DNA from: Myotis daubentonii
Taxonomy: Eukaryota; Chordata; Mammalia; Chiroptera; Vespertilionidae
Assembly: GCF_963259705.1 (NCBI RefSeq)
Contig: NC_081840.1
Location: forward strand, 100,484,626-100,548,625
Length of the DNA: 64,000 bases
Reading direction: 5' to 3'
Shown piece after piece: positions 9,146 through 20,931 of this stretch. A program made the translations under genes and the position numbers. Every line of letters begins with the position of its first letter. Position 1 is the first letter of the stretch. The notes beneath the pieces were generated by a model. That model was not told the origin of the DNA, made no database searches, and worked only from the letters and a program-made list of their open reading frames with translations.

Positions 9146-11502
9146 CTTTTTTTTTCAAATTAAATATTTATTGTTCAGATTATTACAGTTGTTCCTCTTT
9201 TTTCCCTCCATAGCACCCCTCCACCTGGTTCCCACCCCACCCTCTGCCCTTACCTCCCCACACTGTTCTCATCCATAGGTGTACGATTTTTGTCCAGTCT
9301 CTTCCTGCACCCCCAACACACTTTCCCCCTAAGAATAGTCAGTCCATTCCCTTTCTATGCCCCTGATTCTATTATATTCACCAGTTCATTCTGTTCATCA
9401 GATTATTTATTCACTTGATTTTTAGATTCACTTGTTGATAGATGTGTATTTGTTGTTCATAATTTGTATCTTTACCTTTTTTTTCTTCTTCCTCTTCTTA
9501 AAGGATTCCTTTCAGCATTTCATATAATACTGGTTTGGTGGTGATGAACTCCTTTAGCTTTTTCTTATCTGTGAAGCTCTTTATCTGACCTTCAATTCTA
9601 AATGATAGCTTTGCTGGGTAGAGTAATATTAGTTGTAGGTTCTTGGTATTCATCACTTTGAATATTTCTTGCCACTCTCTTCTGGCTTGCATAGTTTCTG
9701 TTGAGAAATCAGCTGACAGTCATATGGGTACTCCCTTGTAGGTAACTAACTGTTTTTCTCTTGCTGCTTTTAAGATTCTCTCTTTGTCTTTTGCCCTTGG
9801 CATTTTAATTATGTTGTGTCTTGGTGTAGTCCTCTTTGGATTCCTCTTGTTTGGGGTTCTCTGTGCTTCCTGGACTTGTAAGTCTATTTCTTTCACCAGG
9901 TAGGGGAAGTTTTCTGTCATTATTTCTTCAAATAGGTTTTCAATATCTTGCCCTCTCTCTTCTTCTGGCACCCCCATAATTTGGATGTTGGTACACTTCA
10001 AGTTGTCCCAGAGGCTCCTTACACTATCTTCATATTTTTTTATTCGTTTTTCTTTTTGGTTTTCCAGTTGGGTGTGCTTTGATTCTTTGCATTTCAAATC
10101 TTTGACTTGATTCTTGTGATCCTCTAGTCTGCTGTTAGAACTCTGTATTATATTCTTTATTTTAGTCATTGTATGCTTAATTTTTAGTTGGTCCTTTTTC
10201 ATATCCTTGAGGGTCTCCCTAGATTTCTTGATGGCCTCACTAAGTTTATCGGTGGTTTCTAGAAAATTCTTGAAAAACCTTATAACTGTGGTTTTGAACT
10301 TTATATCCTGTAGTTTGCTTTCCTCCATTTCTGTCATTTTTGTCCTGTTTCTTTGTCTCCACATTTTTTATGCTTCTCTGTGTTGATAGAGTGGCTTTCT
10401 GTGCTAGGTGTGCTATAGCGCCCAGTGGCTCAGCCTCCCCAATTATCTGAGGTGGACACTCTTGGTGTACCCCTTTGTGGGCTTTTGTGCACAGTCTTTT
10501 TGTAGTAAAGCCTTGATTGTTGTAGGTATCACTGGGAGGAATTGACCTCCAGGCCAGTCGGCTGTGAGAATCAGCTGTGTCTACAGTGGGAGAACTTCTG
10601 TGCTGGAGACACCCTTCTGGGGCAAGACTTGCTTCAGTGGGGCTTTGGTGCTCACTGAGTCTGCCTCCTGAGTGTGTCCCTTATGGATCTGAGGAGTTGT
10701 AATCTGGATGGTCCCACTCTGACCACTGGGTACACTGGCTCTAGAATCTCCAAAAAGGTGCTAATTTAGCCTCTTCCTGAGGCTACCCAGCAGGAGCTAT
10801 GGAGAGAACTGCAGATTCCTCTTCTTTGTTTGGGGTTTGGAGGTGCCCAGATGAGGCCCAGCTGTGAAGCAATGCACGCTGCTGTGGGGCCTTGGGCCTT
10901 CTTTTGGATGTTCAGTGTCTCTCTGGCCCAGGTGCAATTTGATAGGAAATTTTCAGATTGCAAAGGGCCAGGCCTTTCACATGCAAAAGCCTCTGTGCAC
11001 AGCTTGGATGGCGTGGGGTTTCAGGGGATCAACAGGGTGGAGCAAGCAGCTATGGCTGCTCCTCAATCCTACCCTAAGAGGCCCCTCATCTCAGTTTCCC
11101 AGTAATCGCTGCAAGCACCTCTGAGAGAAAGCCACCCTTGAGTTCCGACTGATGCCAGACAGTTCTGTTTCTCCCAGTATGAGTCTGGGTCCCCAGAGAC
11201 TTGCCCGGAACTGGAGTTCAGAGCAATCGGGAGCTTGAGACTCCCTCCCGATTGAAAAATACAACCTCATCCTCAGTTGCCAGCCCTTTCCACATGCACC
11301 TCCGTACCTCTGCACTTTACTTCCGCACCTCCTCTGAGTCTCAGTGTGCTTTTCTCTTTCCTTCTAGTTGTAGAATTTCCACTCAGCCAGCCTTCCTGTG
11401 GTTCTGGATGATGTTCGTTTTGTCTTTTAGTTGTATTTTTGAAGTGGTTGTGCGAGGCAGCAATTTCCAGTGTTTACCTATGCTGCCACCTTGGTTTCTC
11501 CT
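9146..11502 (-). mobile_element. HAL1 (half-L1): 5'UTR, ORF1 and 3'UTR, no ORF2
   Basis: The inserted unit holds a roughly 1.1-kb 5'UTR (10365-11502), an L1-like ORF1 (9498-10364) and then directly a 3'UTR ending in a T-run on this strand. No ORF2 is present. The flanks TCCATCGTGGTTT and TCCATCGTTTTTG look like a decayed 13-bp target duplication within the host L1. Its 5' tip reads AACCAAGGTGGCAGC on the minus strand. The same organisation recurs at 31.4-33.4 kb. HAL1s are known mammalian ORF1-only L1 derivatives presumed to borrow ORF2p from L1s. Confidence 0.85.
9498..10364 (-). pseudogene. HAL1 ORF1 with one in-frame stop
   Basis: The frame is open for 214 codons (10364 to 9720), meets a TGA, then continues in the same frame for another 64 or more codons to 9498. 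The stop replaces a CGA arginine codon present in the intact HAL1 at 32162-33010, consistent with CpG decay. The product would have an N-terminal coiled coil, an RRM-like segment (NIQIMGVPEEE) and a C-terminal domain (LLYPAKLSF). One substitution separates it from a full reading frame of about 288 codons. Confidence 0.88.
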
Positions 11503-12242
11503 TCCATCGTTTTTGTTATTGTAGCTATATAGTTCTTGATTTCCCCTTGATTCTTACATAAGTTGCTGATTTTTTTCATCCAGCTGGTTTATGAACTGTC
11601 TTACACTGAACTCTTTTTCTGACATATTGCATGCCTCTATTTCATTTAGTTCATTTTCTGGTGATTCCTTCCTTTCTTTTGTTTGGGGTTGTTTCTTTGT
11701 CTCCCCATTTTTTCTATAACCAAAGGGTCCCAGTGCTGAGTTGTATGGGGTCTGTGTCTGAAGTGGAGGGCTTCATGGGAGGGTCATGTACCCAGAGAGT
11801 AATGGGAGAGCCCAGGCGCTGGAATGCACAGGTCCCAGGCCCAAAGCGGAGCTGAGCATGCTCTGGAACTCACAAGAGCCTGTGACCAGGGATGCTGAAA
11901 TCCCTGTGTCTGTGGATCTGCAGCAATGGTGGCAGGTCTTTGGCCAGAGTGTCTGTAGGGTCCCAGGTGGTGTTTGAGATCTGTCTTTGTGGAAGTGAGG
12001 CTGGGCTCCTAGTCACAGCAGTTCTTCCCTTCTAGATGGCATGGTTTCTGAGTCAGCGCCGGAAACCTGGGAGTACTTGCAGCAATAGTGCCTGCTCCCT
12101 GTCTTAGAGAGCCCAGTCCACTAGCCCCTGAAAGTATTAAAGGATCTAACTGTTCCTTAGTTACACGCACACCCACCACACATGTCCACACATGCCCCTT
12201 TCATTTCCTCACTCACTCACACTCTCTCCCTCATTTTAAAAG

Positions 12243-12577
12243 ATACACCACATGTTAGGATACAGGCTAAGTCCCTACAAATTCATGAAGATTGAAATCA
12301 TATCAAGCATTTTCTCAGACCACAATGGCTTGAAATTAGAAATCAGCTACAATAAAAAAAAAAATTTAAAAACAAGCAAATACATGGAGGCTAAATAGAA
12401 TGCTATTAAACAATGAATGGGTTACCAAACAGATCAAAGATGAAATAAAAAAACATCCTGGAAACCAATGAAAATGAACACACAACAATTCAAAATCTAT
12501 GGGACACAATGTAAGCAATCCTGAAAGGGAATTTCATAGCACTACAGACCTGGCTCATAAAAAAGAAAGGAAACAGA
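12243..12577 (+). mobile_element. L1 ORF2 endonuclease-region fragment
   Basis: A plus-strand fragment colinear with about 22.53-22.79 kb, starting upstream of the SDH-motif region and ending in the linker after the endonuclease domain. It is out of frame with several stops. It leads directly into the GAAA tract. Confidence 0.8.
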
Positions 12578-12578
12578 A

Positions 12579-12654
<76 letters not shown>

Positions 12655-12671
12655 AGAAAGAAAGGAAGAAA

Positions 12672-12721
<50 letters not shown>

Positions 12722-12740
12722 AGAAAGAAAGAAAGAAAAA
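12575..12740. repeat. (GAAA)n tract of about 165 bp
   Basis: A nearly pure AAAG/GAAA tetranucleotide tract between an L1 fragment and a HAL1 5' end. The long minus-strand ORFs of F, L and S residues running through it are artefacts. It probably seeded from an A-rich L1 stretch. Confidence 0.96.
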
Positions 12741-14195
12741 CTGGGGAGAACCAAGATAGTAGTGTAGGTAAAAGCCTGTACTCACCATCTCCCACAACCA
12801 CATCAAAATTACAACTAAAATAAAGAACAACCACCATAAATAACTGCCTGAAATCTGAGTAAATGGAAGTCCTACAACTAGAAAAGTAAAGAAGAAAGCA
12901 CATTGAGACTGGTAGGAGGGGTGGAGGCAGGAAACAACCTGGACCAGCACCAAAATATACTGTTTTTTTAATCAAGATGTATATCATCTCTGCGGAGGCC
13001 CCCAGTAAGGAGAACCAGGTCTCAGCACCACACTGGACCCCCAGCTGTGGCTCCCAGAGCTGGGAAAGGAAGTCCCCATAACTATGGGATATAATAACCA
13101 GTAGGGATTCGGGCTCAGTGACACAGACACTGCTAGATACCCAGCTGTTCCTCTTAAAAGGCCAGCACATGAACTGAACTTACAAGGCTTTGCTTCCTCT
13201 GAGCTTCAGCAGCAGAGCAAGGTTCTGGGAGACACAGACACATAGGAGGAGAAATTGGATTGTCTGCATTGGGGAAGGAATTTGGGGGCAACTTTCTCCC
13301 ACACAGAGATGCTCTCAGGAGTCATTGTTCCCATGCTGGGACCTCCCATCCTAGGACTGACTGACAGCAATTTCTGTTTGCTCTGCCCTTATGATTCCCT
13401 GAGAATCAGCCCCATCTAATTTGTAGCCCCACCCAACCTGTGTGCAGTGGCTTTTGCATATAAATGGCCTATCCTTGCTCAGGCTTCAGACTTGGCAAAA
13501 ATCCCTCAAATAAGCTGCAGATGGGTCAGGAAGTCCCAAACCTATTAACAAAGGCCCAAGATCTGGCACTAGCACCAGACTGCCTTCCTTCACACCTGGA
13601 CCTCGTCTGGGCACTTCCAAACCAGATACAAATAGGAAGAATCTGCAGATATCTCTGTATCTCCTGCCATGTAACCCATGCAGCGGCTTACTTTGCACCT
13701 CCCTGGAGACCCAAGTGCCAGTGCACTCAGTGTTCAGTGTCAGATTATACCAGATTACAACTCTAAACATTCATAACTGACACATTCAAAGGGAAGACTC
13801 AGTGAGCACCAAAGCCCCACTGAAAAAATTCCTGCTCCAAAGGGGTGTCTCCTGCACATCAGCTCTTCCCCCGCCCCAGTCACAGACAATGGGCCTGTGA
13901 CACCAACAGTAATCAAAGCTCAACTACAATAATGCTGTACATACAGCCCACAAATGGTGAGCCTAGAGTGTCCAGCTCAGGTGACTAGAGAGGCTAAGCA
14001 ACTGGGCCCTATATGACATGTATTAAACAAGTCACTCTACCAATTCGAGGAGACATAGAAGCTCTACCAAATATGTAGAAATAAACACAAGAAAGTGGAC
14101 AAAGTGATGAGACAAAGAAACATGTCATAAATGAAAGAAATGGAAAAAAAAGGAAACTACTGGATATAAAGTTCAAAACCACAGTTATGAAACTA
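12741..14195 (+). mobile_element. HAL1 5'UTR and start of ORF1, older copy
   Basis: It begins GGAGAACCAAGATAGTAGTG, a worn form of the HAL1 5' tip, and follows the HAL1 5'UTR seen at 10.4-11.5 kb and 55.6-56.7 kb. It breaks off about 60 bp into ORF1, after codons for a KFKTTV-like stretch, and joins L1 ORF2 sequence at about 14195. No ORF survives. Confidence 0.75.
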
Positions 14196-15427
14196 GGTCA
14201 CCAACTTACACCATACACACAAAAAAACTCAAAATGAATAAAGGACTTAAATGTAAGAAGGGAAACCATAAAAATCTTACAAGACTCCATAGGCAGCAAA
14301 ATATCAGACATATGTCATAGCAATATCTTTACTGACAGAGCTCCTAGGGCAATGGAGATTAGGAGAAAACAAACAAATGAGACTATATCAAAATAAAAAG
14401 CTTCTGTACAGCAAAATAAATCATCAACAAAACAACAAGAAATCCCCCTGCATGGAGAACATATTTGCCAATGTTATATCCGATAAGGGCATAATCTCCA
14501 AAATTTATAGGGAACTCATACATCTTAACAAAAAGAAGATAAACAATCCAATCAAAAATGTGCAAAGGACTTAAATAGATACTTTTCAAAAGTGGACATA
14601 CAGAAGGCCAAGAGACATATGAAAACATGCTCAAAGTCACTAATCATCCCACAGATGCAAATAAAAACAACGAGATACCATCTCACACCTGTCAGAATGG
14701 GTATCATCAACAAATCAACAAACGACAAGTGCTGGCGAGGATGCAGAGAAAAAGGAACCCGCGTGCACTGCTGGTGGGACTGCAGACTAGTGCAGCTACT
14801 GTGGGATACAGTATGGAGTTTCCTCAAAAAGTTAAAAATGGAATTCTCATTTGACCCAGTAATCCCACTTCTAGGGCTATATCCCAAGAAGCCAGAAATA
14901 CCAACCAGAAAGGGGATATGTACCCCTAACTTCATAGCAGCACAATTTACAATAGTTAAGATTTGGAAACAACCTAAGTGCCCATCAGTAAATGAGTGGA
15001 TTAAAAAACTGTGGTACATCTACACAATGGAATACTATGCTGCTGTAAGAAAGAAGGAACTCTTACCATTTGCAACAGCATGGATGAACCTGGAGAGGAT
15101 TATGCTAAGCGAAATAAGCCAGTTGGAGAAAGATAAATACCACATGTTTTCACTCATTTGTGGAATATAATGAACCACATAAACTGATAAACAAAAATAG
15201 ATCCAGAGACAGAGATGCATTGAACTGACTGTCAAACCTCAGAGGGAAGGCGGGGTGAGGGAGTGGTGGTAAGAGATCAACCAAAAGACTTGTATGCATG
15301 CATATAAGCATTACCAATGGACACAGACACTAGATGGATGAGGTCATGTGCTGGGGGGGTAGGAGTGGCTGGGGAGAGGTCAATGGGGAGAAAAGAAGAC
15401 ATAATTAAATACTTTAATTAATAAAGA
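14196..15427 (+). mobile_element. L1 ORF2 3' part and 3'UTR
   Basis: L1 sequence from the post-RT part of ORF2 to a 3'UTR with the ATGCATGCATATAAGCATTA motif and a G-rich tract near 15350, ending in AATAAAG. It is colinear with 24.73-25.96 kb. It is joined without a gap to a HAL1 5' region, forming a chimera with an L1 tail. Confidence 0.88.
14592..15170 (+). pseudogene. L1 ORF2 C-terminal fragment (192 codons)
   Basis: An open frame covering the ORF2 C-terminus. It includes the cysteine/histidine motif [18 protein letters not shown], thought to bind RNA, and ends at the normal ORF2 stop before the 3'UTR. With no upstream endonuclease or RT it has no expected activity. Confidence 0.85.
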
Positions 15428-15432
15428 ATTTA

Positions 15433-15471
<39 letters not shown>

Positions 15472-15473
15472 AT
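15428..15473. repeat. (AAAT)n tract
   Basis: A tetranucleotide AAAT repeat grown from the poly(A) tail of the preceding L1. Confidence 0.93.
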
Positions 15474-15935
15474 ATTTGGAATCAGCCTATGTGCCCATCA
15501 GAAGATGAGTGGATGAAAAAGCTATGGTACATTTACACAATGGAATACTTCAAGGCAATAAAAAAGAAAGTACCTTTCCCATTTGCAAAAGCATTGATGG
15601 ACCTGAGAGTATTATGCTGAGTGAAGTAAGCCAGTCAAAGAAAGATAAGTATCACATGATCTCATTCATATGTGGAATCTAATAAACCAAATAAACTTAT
15701 GATCACAAATAGACCCAGAGACATAGAAGCATGAGCAGACTGTTGGATCTCAGAAAGAAGGTAGGGGAGGGGGCGTGGAAAGAGATCAGCCGATGAACTT
15801 GTATGCAATAACCCATGGACACAGACAATGGGTTGGTGAGGGTCTGGAGTGGAGAGGAACGGGAGCGAGCTGGAAGAGATTAATGAGGGAAAAAGGGGGA
15901 ACTATGTAATACATTCAACAAGAAAGACTTTTTAA
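15474..15935 (+). mobile_element. L1 3' end, different subfamily
   Basis: ORF2 tail codons without an open frame, then a 3'UTR (AGACATAGAAGCATGAGC region) ending at an ACAAGAAAGACTTTTTAAAA tail. The 3'UTR resembles that at 3.36-3.6 kb more than the ATGCATGCATATAA type. Confidence 0.8.
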
Positions 15936-16365
15936 AAAGACACTACAAAGAAAGAAAATTGTAGACCAATATCCCTGATGAATATAAATGCTAAAATTCT
16001 CAACATTATTTTATCAAATAGGATCCAGCAATACATTTAAAAGGTCATACAGCATGACGAAGTGGGATTTATTCTGGGATGCAGGGCTGCACTGTACAAT
16101 ATTCACAAATCAATAAACATGATGCATCACATGAAGAAAATGAAGGATAAAAATCACATGATCATATTAATAGATGCAGAAAAAGCATTCAATAAAATCC
16201 AGTTACCATTTATATAAAATCTCTCAGCAAAGTGGGACTAATGGGATCATACCTCAGCATGATAATGGCCATATCTGACAAACCCACAGCCAAACTAAAT
16301 GGGCAACACAAAAACCATTTCTCCTAAGAACAGGAACAAGACAAGGATGTCTGCTTATAAAATAA
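15936..16365 (+). mobile_element. L1 ORF2 reverse-transcriptase fragment
   Basis: Colinear with the RT core around 23.45-23.85 kb (region leading to [10 protein letters not shown] and NGQ motifs), with many stops and frameshifts. Both ends are truncated. Confidence 0.8.
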
Positions 16366-16830
16366 ATAATTCCAATTATAAAATAAATAAATCACAGGAC
16401 CAATGTATAGCACAGTAACTATAGTTAATAATACTGTATTTGTATAATCAAAAGTTGCTAAGTGAATAAATCTAGAACGTTCTCACCAGAAGAAAAATAT
16501 TCTGTACCTATGTGTGGTGATAGATGTTAATTAGACTCATTGTGTTGATTATTTCACAGTACAATTGACTGACCCTTGAACTACATGGACTTTAGGGGCA
16601 CCAACTGCTCCAGCAGTTGAAAGTCTGCACATAACTTAAGTTGGCCCTATGTATACAAGTATTCCCAACAGCTAGCTGAGCCTTGATCTATGTGGGTATG
16701 AACTGCTAGGGCTGATTGAAAAATATTCTCATATAAGTGGGCCCACACCATTCAAACCTGCATTATTCAAGAATCAACTATATGTATACATGAAATAATA
16801 CAATGTTATATATCAATTACATCTCAAAAA
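16366..16830 (+). mobile_element. Old L1 (L1MA-like) 3'UTR with nested DNA transposon
   Basis: The flanks (ATAGCACAGTAACTATAG to GATTATTTCACAG, and TGTATACATGAAATAATACA to the A-run) match the 3' end of an old mammalian L1. The middle is the Tigger-like element listed next. Confidence 0.7.
16564..16780. mobile_element. Tigger/MER44-like MITE remnant
   Basis: The left end TGACTGACCCTTGAAC and the right end TTATTCAAGAATCAACTA are diverged inverted copies of a Tigger-type terminal repeat. The L1 3'UTR continues on the far side, showing a later insertion. It has no coding capacity. Confidence 0.7.
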
Positions 16831-16849
16831 AAAGTGGTCCTCTTATAAG

Positions 16850-19305
16850 CACCAGAAACACCAGAAAAAGTGTTATAGGATAGCCCCTGAGTTGAAAGGA
16901 AAGGACTGTCCCCTCCTCAGTACTTGTCAGTCTCATAAGAAAAAATTCGAGTGACTGACAGCAGTGAAGTAGCTTTTTTACAGCCCCAGAGACCTAACAG
17001 AGAGAAGAGACAAATTGAAAGTCCTGAGTGCCCAACTCGGGACTTGGGTGGAAACCCAGAAAGCCTTGATGGAGCTTTTGAGGAAGTCACTGATCTCCTG
17101 TTGGGCAGATATGTCCAGGAACTAAATATAATGGTAACAGGCATATACAGTAGATTAAATGTCCAACCCCATCAGATTTCCTAATGCTTCCCACTCATAT
17201 CAAAAGGTGGGACCCTGATTCATAGGTTGGGACATTTGAGCAGACACAAATGTGACTTCCAAGTCAGCTCAGAATCCTTCGAATGCCCCTCATTGTCTCC
17301 AGGCCCATAATGAGAGTTATATCCTAAGATAGCCCCAATGGACACAGACAAAGCCTAGTATAGGAGTAGAAAGCCTATGCAGGGTTGCAAGAAAACCAGC
17401 AGGAATATGCAGAGCATATATAGGAAGAAGTTCTAAGGGCATTGGATGGAGAAGTATAAAATATACACTGGATTTGGGAGAATTAATGTTACAGGCATGC
17501 TCACTCAAGATTTGAAATTTCATGTGCTGGCTTAAACACCCAGGATTGGGATTCATAGCTATGCTGGCTAACAGAAGCCTGGACTCAGCTGTGGCTGGCA
17601 GTTAATGAGGACGTTTCTAGCATTCTGAAAAAAAGAACACTGAAGTCTCAGGAAGTTAGAAATGTTAAGAGTATCTATTCTGTGCAACATGCATAGCCAC
17701 ACCTTTACCACACTTCCCAAGAAAGCCAAAGGATACTCCCTTCACAAGGCCAGAGAATTCCACTTTGAAGTGTTCACAGGCCTCCTTGAGAAGCTCTTCT
17801 TGGTTGTTTTCTTTAATCAGGAAATGACAGTGGGAGAGGTGGCAATGAAATTAGGCTTCCTGATTTTAAAAGGGGAAAAAAGGAATCCCAAGGTAGTCTG
17901 GCCCAGGACTCTCAAAACATGATGGACACAATTACTATAATGAGCTGTAGGATTAGAGTAGTAATTGAAATATATAAGCAGAAAAATTCTGGGTCTGGTA
18001 GGCTAAATCATAGTGAAGAATCAGAACTTACTTTGTTCAAACCCAGAGGCCCAGAATCCTTTGACTTGGGGAATAGGCGTGGGGTCTCTTTGAGCAAGCA
18101 CCTGCCATGTAACTAGAGTCTATACATGAATCTTCCTCCAATCCTCACCCAGAGGGCCCTAAAGCTATCGAACAAAAAAGGGAAAGGAGTTACACAAATA
18201 TTCCAGGGACTATCAGATACTCAGAATTCATGCAAACAATAGGAGACTCAAATTACAAGAGCAGTCCACAGTCCACAGTGTGAGCTCATGAAGATGAGGT
18301 GATTAATGGACTAGTGAACCAGTCTGTCTTACAGTGGGTCCAATAGCATTGAGGATCAAGCCTGTCATTATTTTTCCAGTCCCAGAATGTGTAAGACTTA
18401 TAGATATATTACTAGCTAGCAGAGTCTCACATTGACTCCTTGACCCATAGGATGAAGGCCATTATGGCAGGAAGGGTCAAATGAGAACTGTACCCTTCCA
18501 AGTAGAACTGCCCCCTCCTCCACTGCCAAGAGAGTGAACCCAACATATTATCACAACTCTGGGGGAATTGCATAGATTAATATAACCATCAAATAACAAA
18601 AAGCTACAGGAGAAGTGATTCCTGCCACATTAATATGTAACTCATGTTTGGCTGGTGCTTCTAGAAACCAGATGGATCATAGAGAATGCAATTACAGAGA
18701 AGTCAGTCACATGGTGATGACAGTTACAACTGAAGTTTCAGATGGCTGTGTTTACTAAGACAAATAAAAAACACCCTTGGCACCTGGCACGCAGCTATAG
18801 TCCCAGAGAATGCTTTTTTTTCCATTCCAGCAGCAGAGTTGGTTGCCTTCACATGGTGGGGACAACAGTATACTTCCTCCTGAGTCTTTATTTCAAGATT
18901 GAATCAACTATCTTGCTCTCTGTCACAATATGGTCATAAGACTTGATTATCTTGATATCTTAAAGAACATCACTGCATTTCATTTGTGACATTGTGCTAA
19001 TTGGACCTGATGAGCAGGAAGTGACAGGTATTTTAGGTGCCTTAGTAAAACACATACATCTTGGTGGATAAAAGATAAACTCCATGAAAGTTTAGAAACA
19101 TTTCATATTCTGAAGTTTCTAGGAACCCAAGGGTCTAAAAGATGTCAGGATTAAGTGGTAAGTTGCTATATCTTTCACTTCCTATCACAAAGAAAAAGAT
19201 GCAGTATTTGGTAGACCTGTGGGATTAAGAGATAAAATATACCATACTTGAGCATACTGCTTTGACCCACTCAAGCTGGCAGTGTTAAGGGATGCCAGAT
19301 CAAGA
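16850..19305 (+). mobile_element. ERV-L internal region, gag-to-RT part, heavily decayed
   Basis: Blocks along this stretch resemble the internal region of mammalian ERV-L/MaLR proviruses. Around 18.6-19.15 kb they follow the reverse transcriptase region. The site expected to hold the catalytic tyrosine-x-aspartate-aspartate reads F-I-C-D at about 18976-18990, followed by IVLIGPDEQE, so the first catalytic aspartate is lost. Frames are broken throughout by stops and indels. The body resumes after the L1 insertion, at about 25.99 kb. It is an ancient, non-functional provirus. Confidence 0.65.
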
Positions 19306-19839
19306 AATAAAAACGACAAAATGGCGACCAGCAGGAAGGTAGGGAGGGAGAGAGTGTGAGAGCACAAGGAAGTGATAGAGGAATGTGTGGACATGTGTGG
19401 TGTGTGTGTATGAGCTAGGGACAGTTAGATTCTGCAGGTCTTCTAAGGGGCTGCTAAACCGGGCAGTCTTAGGCGGAGGAGTCCCGCTCCCTGCGAGGAC
19501 ACTCCTGGGCGGCCAGCACAGGCACAGTGACCACGCCATCTTGGGAAACAGAGCTGCTTGAGACTAGGGTCCTGGCCTCAGCACCACCCAGTCTGATCTC
19601 AGACGCAAACCAGGACCCTGCAGCCACTGGGGACAGAGACCTGTGACCACAGCTACAGACCTGCGGACACCAAAAGTTCAGAAATCCCCGCAGCAGATCC
19701 GTGAGTAACAGAGCCCATCCCCCCTTCCCGCAGGCTTGTGGGCAGCGCCAGAGTAACTAACTGATAGACCCACCCCTTGCCAGGACCTCAGCACTGCAGG
19801 AACTTTGGCCTGGAAGTGCACAAGCACCTTGGAACTGAT

Positions 19840-20110
19840 CCTGTGTAGGGCCGGGTTCAGGAGTCCTGGGCTGGGAGCAAACTGGCGAACACAGGGAACT
19901 GATCATAGGCACACTACCGGCTTCGGAGCCCTGGGCTGGGAGCAATTGTGCGAACACCTGAAACTGGTCCTGCTCGCACTGCCTGCTCCAGGAGCCCTGG
20001 GCTGGGAGCAAACACGCGAACACCAGGAACTGGTCCTGCTCACACTGCCGGATTCAGAGCCCTGGGCTGGGAGCAATCACGTGAACACCGGGAATTTGTC
20101 CGTGTAGCAC
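19840..20110. repeat. Four 65-66-bp monomers in L1 5'UTR
   Basis: The anchor CCTGGGCTGGGAGCAA recurs at 19865, 19930, 19996 and 20061, giving periods of 65, 66 and 65 bp. Each unit also carries a GCGAACAC- or GTGAACAC-type block and an AACTG(A/G)TC block. Tandem 5'UTR monomers act as promoter units in mouse L1s; a promoter role here is inferred. Confidence 0.9.
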
Positions 20111-20931
20111 AGGCCTAGGGACCCCGATTCTCTCGGCAGGAGGCAGCACCAAGCACCAGTGACTTGACTGTGTTTCTTATCACCTGCTCCTGAGATCCTG
20201 ATTCCCTGTGCATTTGAAAGGACAGAGCAGGACTGATGGCTGTGTCCTTAACCCCTCTTTCCAAGAAAAAGCCGCAGGGTGTATCAGTTACTCAGCCTGC
20301 CCTTATCTCGGCCAATGGGAAAGTGGGGGAAACTAGCCCAAGGCCAAAAGTATGCTGGCCACCCCCCCTGTCTTTGTGTAACCAGACCCTAGCTGCACCC
20401 TGCCCAAACCCCCGACCCCAAGCCCTATAAATTCTTTGTTCTCTTGGGATTCGGGGCTCTCTCTTGCACCCAGTAATGGAGGCAAGGGGGGGACCAAGCG
20501 AGCTTGTATAAGAGATCCTCTGCTTTTGCATCGGACTGGCTCCCTGGCGTGGTTTCTTGGGGATCTTGAATTCTGGGCATAACACATTCATACTAAGAGC
20601 CAGTGAATCCAATTCCTGGTGCAAGGGCACACAGGGACCCTGATTCTCAAGGCGAGGTTGCGCGAAGCAACAGAGACTCTGATACTGGATTCCGGGGAAC
20701 TCTGACTCCTGGCACACACTGGGGACTATGTTTTTCAACACACTCCAGGGTGGTCTCTGTTTCAACACGGTGCAGGCAGGGTCCCTGATTCTACGGGCAC
20801 ATACGAGGCCACATTGAGCGCTGGCAACACTGACTCTGAGCGAACCTGGTTCCCACCAACCCACAACAACCACACATCTTAGTGTCAGAGCTCTTCAGTG
20901 ACACTAGGGTGGTGGGAGGCTCCCACTGCAC

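Larger units (their letters stand above)
8495..11708 (-). pseudogene. Broken L1 ORF1 split by a HAL1 insertion
   Basis: ORF1 would start at the ATG complementary to 11706-11708 (protein start MGRQRN) and stop at 8495-8497. A HAL1 (9146-11502) lies in the coiled-coil region. The C-terminal fragment at 8634-8885 shows the RHIVIIIENVNDKERILKVA-type segment of the ORF1p RNA-binding domain. ORF1p is the trimeric RNA chaperone of the L1 particle. Stops and the insertion make this copy non-functional. Confidence 0.82.
4625..12210 (-). mobile_element. Internally deleted L1 carrying four nested insertions
   Basis: A minus-strand L1. From the right it shows a 5'UTR piece (about 11.71-12.21 kb), ORF1 (11708 down to 8495), ORF2 (about 8450 down to 4829) and the 3'UTR (4828-4625). 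At 4828/4829 the 3'UTR joins the ORF2 reverse transcriptase region directly. Compared with the L1 at 19.3 kb, roughly 1.8 kb of ORF2 is missing. It is interrupted by a HeliBat (6102-6593), a Ves SINE (6601-6837), another HeliBat (7604-8424) and a HAL1 (9146-11502). The frames are broken by stops and frameshifts, so the copy is dead. Confidence 0.85.

Noticed and set aside
12490..13170. 226-codon minus-strand ORF with hydrophobic repeats suggesting a membrane protein
   Set aside because: The repeats come from the GAAA tract; the flanks are antisense L1 and HAL1 sequence.
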